From contig JAFSUG010000023.1 of the NCBI GenBank assembly GCA_017445385.1, positions 107,773-171,772 on the forward strand: a DNA stretch of 64,000 nt, read 5' to 3'. The notes beneath the pieces are model-generated. The model had not been told where the DNA came from and ran no database searches. It saw only the letters and a program-made list of their open reading frames with translations. How positions within the stretch are numbered: position 1 is the stretch's first letter; each line of letters opens with the position of its first letter. Made by a program: the position numbers and the translations under genes. The DNA is from Oscillospiraceae bacterium. GTDB lineage: Bacteria > Bacillota > Clostridia > Oscillospirales > Oscillospiraceae. This document shows positions 59,054 through 64,000 of the stretch, one piece after another.

Positions 59054-62000
59054 ATGAAACGCATTTTATCGCTGCTGCTCTGCGCAGCCATGCTGCTCAC
59101 GCTTGCGCCCATGGCGCTCGCGGAGGAAGCACCCCAAAATATCGCCCCCTATGGGGGAGATGTCAGCGAAGCTGACAGAGGGGGTAATACCGCTTCCATC
59201 TCCCTTGAAGAAGATGCACCGGAAAGCCGCCCCTTGACAGGGGAGGTGGCTTCGGCTACTGCCGAAGCCGGAGGGGTAGAAACCGGCTCCCCCGAGGGGG
59301 AAGCCTCGGACGCATCAATGCCTTCTCCCTTGGGAGAAGGTGGCACGGCGTCAGCCGTGACGGATGAGGGGTCAAATATCGCCCCCGTGGGGGAGATGTC
59401 ATTTGCAGAGCAAATGACAGAGGGGGGAAAAACCGAGAAAGCCCCCCGCAGTCTCGCGGCGCTCGACAGCTCCCCCGAAGGTGGAGCTATCGAACCTGCC
59501 GAAACCGAAGAACCGCTGCTCGGCGCAACCTCCGGCACTTGCGGCGATAACCTGACGTGGTCACTGGATGATGCAGGCACACTGTCGATTGTCGGTACAG
59601 GTTCAATGTATACTTACTCGAATAAGTCCCCATGGATTTCTCGTTCTGATATCAAAAGCGTTGTGATATCAGAAGGAGTTACAACTATTTCAGCGACAGC
59701 TTTTCACTATTGTGCTAAGCTGTCAAGCGTATCAATCCCGACTTCTGTTAAAAAAATTGGCCATCAGGCATTTGCTATATCAGGACTGACCAACCTTACG
59801 ATCCCGTCCGGTGTAACCAGCATCGGTACATCTGCATTTAACGGCTGTTTGAACTTACCAAGCATCAATGTTTCCCCTGACAATTCATCATTTACCTCTA
59901 TAGATGGCGTTTTATTCAGCAAAGACGGAACGACATTAATTCAATGTCCTTCTGGAAAAACCGGTTCCTATGTAGTACCCTCGCATACAAAGACTATTGG
60001 GCACTGGGCTTTTCGTCAATGCCACAAACTCACGAGCATTGTGATTCCAAGTAGTGTTACCAGCATTGAGATGGATGGCTTGTTTGAAGGCTGCAATTGT
60101 TTAAAAGTGTTATTCGGCTATTGTGATACTAATCTCAGATGGGAATTGAACATAGACACATGTGTGTTGTCATTTATAGGAGAGGGTGAGATTCCCAACT
60201 ATCCGTGGGTTGTTAGAAATGGTATGGATCAGTCCTCTGCTCCATGGCAGTATTACTGGGAATACGTTAAATCAGTCTATATAAACTATGGAGTAACAAA
60301 AATTGGTTACTATTCTTTTGCGTATTGTTACAATCTTGTCAGCGTTTCGATCCCAAACAGCGTTTTTGAAATAGGTGATCATGCATTTGCCTATTGCTAT
60401 CCCTTGACGAATATTAAGATTCCAGATAGTGTCACGGCGATTTATAGGTCTGCATTCGTAAACTGCAGTCTGACCGATATATCAATTCCTAACGGGATTC
60501 GAAGCCTGAATGAGAATTTGTTTATTGACTGCGGAAAACTACAAAGTGTTTTTATTCCTTATAGTGTGACAACGATTAATCGGGGCACATTCTCTGGCTG
60601 CAGCAGCCTCACCGATGTTTATTACGGCGGCACGGAAGCGCAGTGGAAGGCGATTTCAGTCGGAGGCAGCAACACGCCGCTTTTAAATGCCACGATCCAC
60701 TATAATTCCGTTGGCGTGAGCGAACAAAACACGGCGCTCGATGAAACGCATCGGAAATATCAAATTCTTGCGCAGCACTATCCGCTGTATTTGGATAACA
60801 ATGCTGCGAACAATTATTATGGAACGGCACAATCCATTTGCTACGACGTGGTGCAGCAATATAACGGGACGGATAATGTGCTACTCTCGTTTGCGGAAAG
60901 CTTCGTAAACGGCTCAAAAATCCTTATTAAGGACATTGGCGCCGCCCTTGGGCTTACACAGTCCACGCGAGATGAATGGCTGGAAAAGAATACGCTTTCT
61001 TATGTGAAAGCGTTTCAAGGCGAAAACGGCGCGCTCAAAGCAATCGACGATTCTTGGAAGACAACCTTTGACACATACAAAGAGTTTAAGCTGTCTTATA
61101 AAATGCTTGATAATGCCAGTAAAGCGGCGTTTATAGAAGGCGTCACAAGCACTTCTCAAAAGCTTTCCGGCGAAACGGTTCAAAAAATTACGGATGAAGT
61201 TTTTAAGAATCAGGATCTTTTAGGATTTAACAGTGCCGGCAAGATTGTAAAACAAGCCGGATATGCGGTGGATATGCTTGATGTTGCGCTTCTGACATGC
61301 CAGCTTTTTGAGGTTGAACTCGGTACACTGGAACGGCTGCAGCGTCTGCTGCCGAATAATACGCCGCTGTATGAAGGCGTTACAAATCTGCTGAAAGAGA
61401 TCAAAAAGGATCCCGGGCGGTATGCATGCGAGAAGTACATCAAGAAGCAATGCGTAGATAAAATGGCGGAGGCACTCTCGAAATTTGGCGCATGGGCAGC
61501 CGGAAAAGCAACGGATTCGTATCTCGGCGTTGCCTCCACGCTTGTGCAGTTAACCGCTTCGTTGCTTTATAATTATATCTACCAAGGACCGAAGATCGAT
61601 GAGGTTTACGGCGCAGTTGTTGCGTATGATTTCTATGCAACAACAGAGATTGCCAGACTGGATTTGTATTCACAACTGCGAAATAATCGGTTGAACGGCG
61701 TTGCATCAAGTCAGCAATTGCTTGATGATTATGAACTGATTTGCGAGGCAAAGCGTATTGCGCTTTATCAGTATGCAGATGCATGCGCCACTATCAACAA
61801 AGAAAGTGGTTATAAATCGCTGCTTAACAGCATTAAAGATGATGCGGATGTCGATTCGGTTATCGGGTTCGACAACTATATTACTGTGTGCTATAATGCG
61901 CTTCAAAAGGATATCTCGTCCGGAACAGTTTCGTGTTCGCATCCGCAGTCGCATACGGTAACCAAGGTGCAGCCGATTTGCACAGCGCGCGGATACGACC

Positions 62001-62608
62001 GAATTGTTTGCGATGTCTGCGGCGCGCAGTGGGATGGTAACTATATAAACGCGCTTGGGCATAATTATACATCTGCGGTTACCGCGCCGACCTGCACGGC
62101 TGCCGGGTATACGAAATACACCTGCACGCGCTGCGGTGATACGTATACCGCAAACACGGTTTCGGCAAAAGGACATTCTTGGAACAGCGGTACTGTGACA
62201 AAAGCCGCAACTTGCACGGAATCCGGCGTAAGAACCTATACTTGCACCGTCTGCGGTGCAACGCAAACAGAGACAATCGCCACGCTTGGGCATGACTGGA
62301 GCGCTGAAAAGGTTGTTTTGCGAGAACCTGCGGCGAATCTGCCGGGCGTGCGCGCATATATTTGCAGCCGTTGTGATGAACATAAGGACGAAGAAACGTT
62401 TTTGCGCTTCCTCCTCGGCGATGCGAACGGTGACGGCGCGATCAACGGCAAGGACGTTACGGTATTGCGGCGGTTCCTTGTGGGCGGCTATGATGCCGTG
62501 ATCCGGGAAGATAATTCCGACGTCAACAGCGACGCCATTATCAACGGCAAGGACGTTACGCATCTGCGGCGCTACTTCGCCGGCGGCTATGGGCTTACGC
62601 TGAACTGA
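59054..62608 (+). CDS. Giant secreted BspA-like LRR protein with dockerin
   Basis: 1184-aa surface protein. Residues 1-23: signal peptide (MKRILSLLLCAAMLLTLAPM). 30-150: low-complexity segment translated from palindromic DNA repeats. ~165-530: BspA-type leucine-rich repeats (LTNLTIPSGVTSIGTSAFNG, LVSVSIPNSVFEIGDHAFAY and others). ~535-960: helix-rich region without recognised family. ~965-1105: repeats with CxxC pairs (YTCTRCGDTYTANTVSAKGH, YTCTVCGATQTETIATLGHD). 1115-1184: type I dockerin (GDANGDGAINGKDVTVLRRF and NSDAIINGKDVTHLRRYFAG). The DNA from ~59580 to ~61900 is clearly more AT-rich than the flanks, suggesting acquisition. Likely an adhesin or cohesin-bound surface factor. Confidence 0.78.
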   Translation: MKRILSLLLCAAMLLTLAPMALAEEAPQNIAPYGGDVSEADRGGNTASISLEEDAPESRPLTGEVASATAEAGGVETGSPEGEASDASMPSPLGEGGTASAVTDEGSNIAPVGEMSFAEQMTEGGKTEKAPRSLAALDSSPEGGAIEPAETEEPLLGATSGTCGDNLTWSLDDAGTLSIVGTGSMYTYSNKSPWISRSDIKSVVISEGVTTISATAFHYCAKLSSVSIPTSVKKIGHQAFAISGLTNLTIPSGVTSIGTSAFNGCLNLPSINVSPDNSSFTSIDGVLFSKDGTTLIQCPSGKTGSYVVPSHTKTIGHWAFRQCHKLTSIVIPSSVTSIEMDGLFEGCNCLKVLFGYCDTNLRWELNIDTCVLSFIGEGEIPNYPWVVRNGMDQSSAPWQYYWEYVKSVYINYGVTKIGYYSFAYCYNLVSVSIPNSVFEIGDHAFAYCYPLTNIKIPDSVTAIYRSAFVNCSLTDISIPNGIRSLNENLFIDCGKLQSVFIPYSVTTINRGTFSGCSSLTDVYYGGTEAQWKAISVGGSNTPLLNATIHYNSVGVSEQNTALDETHRKYQILAQHYPLYLDNNAANNYYGTAQSICYDVVQQYNGTDNVLLSFAESFVNGSKILIKDIGAALGLTQSTRDEWLEKNTLSYVKAFQGENGALKAIDDSWKTTFDTYKEFKLSYKMLDNASKAAFIEGVTSTSQKLSGETVQKITDEVFKNQDLLGFNSAGKIVKQAGYAVDMLDVALLTCQLFEVELGTLERLQRLLPNNTPLYEGVTNLLKEIKKDPGRYACEKYIKKQCVDKMAEALSKFGAWAAGKATDSYLGVASTLVQLTASLLYNYIYQGPKIDEVYGAVVAYDFYATTEIARLDLYSQLRNNRLNGVASSQQLLDDYELICEAKRIALYQYADACATINKESGYKSLLNSIKDDADVDSVIGFDNYITVCYNALQKDISSGTVSCSHPQSHTVTKVQPICTARGYDRIVCDVCGAQWDGNYINALGHNYTSAVTAPTCTAAGYTKYTCTRCGDTYTANTVSAKGHSWNSGTVTKAATCTESGVRTYTCTVCGATQTETIATLGHDWSAEKVVLREPAANLPGVRAYICSRCDEHKDEETFLRFLLGDANGDGAINGKDVTVLRRFLVGGYDAVIREDNSDVNSDAIINGKDVTHLRRYFAGGYGLTLN
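59143..59492 (+). repeat. Cluster of six intergenic-type palindromic repeats inside a gene
   Basis: Units share the plan C-run, 3-6 nt, G-run, AG(A/G)TG, a variable small hairpin, then GA(G)GGG. Unit 1 59143-59183 (GCCCCCTATGGGGGAGATG ... CAGAGGGGG); unit 2 59227-59277 (CCCCTTGACAGGGGAGGTGG, GGCTTCGG/CCGAAGCC); unit 3 partial 59283-59309 (CTCCCCCGAGGGGGAAGCC); unit 4 59324-59372 (TTCTCCCTTGGGAGAAGGTGG, trimmed here to its core CTCCCTTGGGAG); unit 5 59379-59428 (GCCCCCGTGGGGGAGATG, CATTTG/CAAATG); unit 6 59441-59492 in the opposite orientation. All are read through in frame. Confidence 0.8.
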
Positions 62609-62648
62609 AAAAAGAAGAACAGAGCATTGGCTCTGTTCTTCTTTTTTA
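62608..62648. terminator. Bidirectional terminator
   Basis: AAAAAAGAAGAACAGAG, loop CATTGG, CTCTGTTCTTCTTTTTTAA, between convergent LRR and hydrolase genes. Confidence 0.9.
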
Positions 62649-63617
62649 ATCGAAATCGCGCCAGAAGTCTTTCACGGCTTGCTCGTAGCGTTCGCGCTCA
62701 ACGCAGTAGCTTACGCCGTGGTCCGCGCCGGGAACGATCAGCAGCCGCTTCGGTGATCGGCACGCCTGATAGTTTTCGTAAGTCATCTCAACCGGCACGA
62801 GAAAATCGCTCGTGCCGTGCACGAACAGGACCGGCAGATCCGTTTTGCGCAGCGCGTCCACCGTGGAATAATCGGTGAGATGCGCGCTGTTTTTCTGCGA
62901 GAACATCAAGTCCGCAAGGCGGCTGTGGAAGCGGTAGGGCAGGTGGAGGTTGTTCTCCATCACGTGCTTCCATTCCGCATCCGGCGAGGTAAAGCCGCAG
63001 TCCGCCATCACGCCGTGAACGCTTTTCGGCAGGTCCAGCCCCGATGCCATCAAAACGGTCGTCGCGCCCATGGAAATGCCGCAGAGGTAGATCGGCAGCT
63101 TATCGCCGCACCGCAGCACCGCCCAGTGCGCCCAATCGCGGCAATCGTAGCGTTCAGTCAGCCCGAAGCCCATGGAATCGCCGCCGCTCGTACCCTGACC
63201 GCGCTGCTCGGCGCAGAGTACGCAGCAGCCGTTTTCCAAAAAGAAGTCCAGGATCATTGCAAAGTCCTTGTTCCATCTGCCGCGCCAGCCGTGCATCGCT
63301 ACGATCACGCGCTTCGGGTTTTCGCAGGAGAAGAAATGGCCCACAAGATGCGTGCCGTCATTTGCTGTGATGGTTACAACCTCGTGCGGCTTTTCGGCAA
63401 CCGCCTCGGCGAGGCGATCCCACTCGGCGAGAAACTCCGCACTGTAATACGTGCCGGTGATGCGGCGCGTTGCTTTCTTGATGATTTCCGGCTGCTCGCG
63501 GTCAATCGCCGCTTGCACCAGCAGCTTCGTTACGCCGTAAGCCGCCGCGCCGGCAAGCCCTGCCGCGCCGATCGCAATGCCGCCTGCCAGCATCGCCGCT
63601 TTCAAATTCTGCTTCAT
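62646..63617 (-). CDS. Membrane-anchored alpha/beta hydrolase
   Basis: 323-aa protein with an N-terminal hydrophobic segment (AAMLAGGIAIGAAGLAGAAA) and an alpha/beta-hydrolase domain: AMHGWRGRWNKDFAMILDFF (oxyanion-side HG), nucleophile elbow CGISMGATTVL (GxSxG), acid VHGTSDFLVP and His in PGADHGVSY. The family (YqkD/Bem46-like) includes esterases and peptidases of unknown substrate. The ATG at 63617 follows GGGGGCTATCT; a GTG-led extension to 63650 lacks a ribosome-binding site. Confidence 0.85.
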   Translation of the reverse strand: MKQNLKAAMLAGGIAIGAAGLAGAAAYGVTKLLVQAAIDREQPEIIKKATRRITGTYYSAEFLAEWDRLAEAVAEKPHEVVTITANDGTHLVGHFFSCENPKRVIVAMHGWRGRWNKDFAMILDFFLENGCCVLCAEQRGQGTSGGDSMGFGLTERYDCRDWAHWAVLRCGDKLPIYLCGISMGATTVLMASGLDLPKSVHGVMADCGFTSPDAEWKHVMENNLHLPYRFHSRLADLMFSQKNSAHLTDYSTVDALRKTDLPVLFVHGTSDFLVPVEMTYENYQACRSPKRLLIVPGADHGVSYCVERERYEQAVKDFWRDFD

Positions 63618-63705
63618 AGATAGCCCCCATTTCCGAAAATAGTATACCACATTTTGCCCATCGAATCATATAAATAAAGTGGCTTAAAAAATTTTGAAAA
63701 AAATC

Positions 63706-63734
63706 TTGACAATCGCATATCGCACCTGTATAAT
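63706..63734 (+). promoter_or_regulatory. Promoter of the tRNA-Val-Asp-Phe cluster
   Basis: Consensus TTGACA (63706-63711) and TATAAT (63729-63734) with 17-bp spacing, as expected for a stable-RNA promoter. Confidence 0.85.
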
Positions 63735-63762
63735 AAAATCCGTCGCTGATGGGCGAACGCAG

Positions 63763-63838
63763 GGGAGCATAGCTCAGCTGGGAGAGCACTTGCCTTACAA
63801 GCAAGGGGTCACAGGTTCGAGCCCTGTTGTTCCCACCA
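63763..63838 (+). tRNA. tRNA-Val (anticodon UAC)
   Basis: Acceptor GGGAGCA/TGTTCCC with encoded CCA. The anticodon stem-loop CTTGC-CTTACAA-GCAAG gives UAC; T-arm GGTTCGAGCCC. Confidence 0.95.
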
Positions 63839-63845
63839 TCCTATT

Positions 63846-63923
63846 GGCCCGGTGGTGCAGTCGGTTAGCACGCCAGCCTGTCACGCTGGAGGTCGACAGT
63901 TCGAGTCTGTTCCGGGTCGCCAA
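63846..63923 (+). tRNA. tRNA-Asp (anticodon GUC)
   Basis: Acceptor GGCCCGG/CCGGGTC (one G-U) with encoded CCA. The anticodon stem-loop CCAGC-CTGTCAC-GCTGG gives GUC. It follows tRNA-Val by 7 nt and is co-transcribed. Confidence 0.95.
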
Positions 63924-63957
63924 TATTTTGAACCGAGCTTTTGGCTCGGCTCAAAAT

Positions 63958-64000
63958 GCCTCTGTAGCTCAGTAGGTAGAGCAGCGGACTGAAAATCCGC
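63958..64000 (+). tRNA. tRNA-Phe (anticodon GAA), cut by the window edge
   Basis: The 5' acceptor strand GCCTCTG, D-arm GCTCAGTAGGTAGAGC and anticodon stem-loop GCGGA-CTGAAAA-TCCGC (GAA) are present; the variable and T arms and 3' acceptor lie beyond the end. Confidence 0.85.

Noticed and set aside
63694..63975. 93-aa frame across the tRNA-Val/Asp/Phe cluster
   Set aside because: Translation of tRNA sequence (SIAQLGEHLPYKQGVTGSSP pattern), not a gene.

Overview
The window is a contiguous chromosomal segment, moderately GC-rich (estimated by eye in the mid-50s percent), from an anaerobic Gram-positive member of the Clostridia, most likely a gut lineage related to Oscillospiraceae, Ruminococcaceae or Christensenellales. 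The evidence is the [FeFe]-hydrogenase maturation set, S-layer-homology (SLH) surface proteins, dockerin modules, a leucine-rich-repeat surface protein, a citrate lyase, and the absence of outer-membrane genes. Genes are densely packed, often overlap by ATGA or TAATG, and many transcription units end in clear intrinsic terminators.

Layout. 1-5272: nucleotide-sugar genes for dTDP-L-rhamnose (rfbB, rfbD, rfbC) and two steps towards UDP-L-FucNAc-type sugars (capE/fnlA and capF/fnlB types), ending in a VanZ-like gene. 5330-12332: an aminotransferase, then the translationally coupled secA, an orphan solute-binding lipoprotein, and prfC. 12408-14950: tRNA-Leu, a 5'-truncated Gfo/Idh/MocA gene, a DUF1961-like protein and a ROK regulator. 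14996-17083: a secreted NlpC/P60-like protein with SLH domains. 17142-21222: a promoter, an attenuator-like leader, a TM1266-type regulator and hydE-hydG-hydF. 21256-26874: tRNA-Leu, a nuclease/phosphatase-like protein, glycerate 2-kinase, a MATE exporter, mnmA and a nitroreductase.

26876-27490: a small AT-rich cassette (XRE regulator plus an unknown 81-aa protein) bounded by two near-identical hairpins. 27492-34842: an Ldh-family dehydrogenase, a VTC/DUF4956/DUF4353 group, an unknown gene with a GreA-family factor, and ddl with a DUF1934 gene. 34882-40288: a YtrA-type GntR/ABC operon diverging from a copper ATPase whose 3' end carries an in-frame CopZ-like domain with its own ribosome-binding site. 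40333-44515: murC, a CCA-adding enzyme, a small dockerin protein, and a cation exchanger behind a yybP-ykoY (manganese) riboswitch. 44660-50066: a MacA/MacB-like export system with an SLH protein. 50067-50386: a large non-coding palindromic element. 50387-55106: a P-loop protein diverging from citDEF, then a GntR regulator. 55148-58947: argS, a YerC-like repressor, a methyltransferase and Hsp33. 59054-62608: a giant LRR/dockerin surface protein carrying intergenic-type palindromes within its reading frame. The right edge has an alpha/beta hydrolase and a tRNA-Val/Asp/Phe cluster that runs off the end.

Most of the content is housekeeping. The most unusual items are the TM1266-hydEGF leader with mutually exclusive hairpins, the Y-shaped palindromic element at 50067-50386, the run of palindromes translated inside the 59054 gene, the copA/copZ nested start, and the hairpin-bounded XRE cassette. 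No CRISPR array, transposase or intact prophage was seen. All family assignments come from reading motifs, not from database searches.
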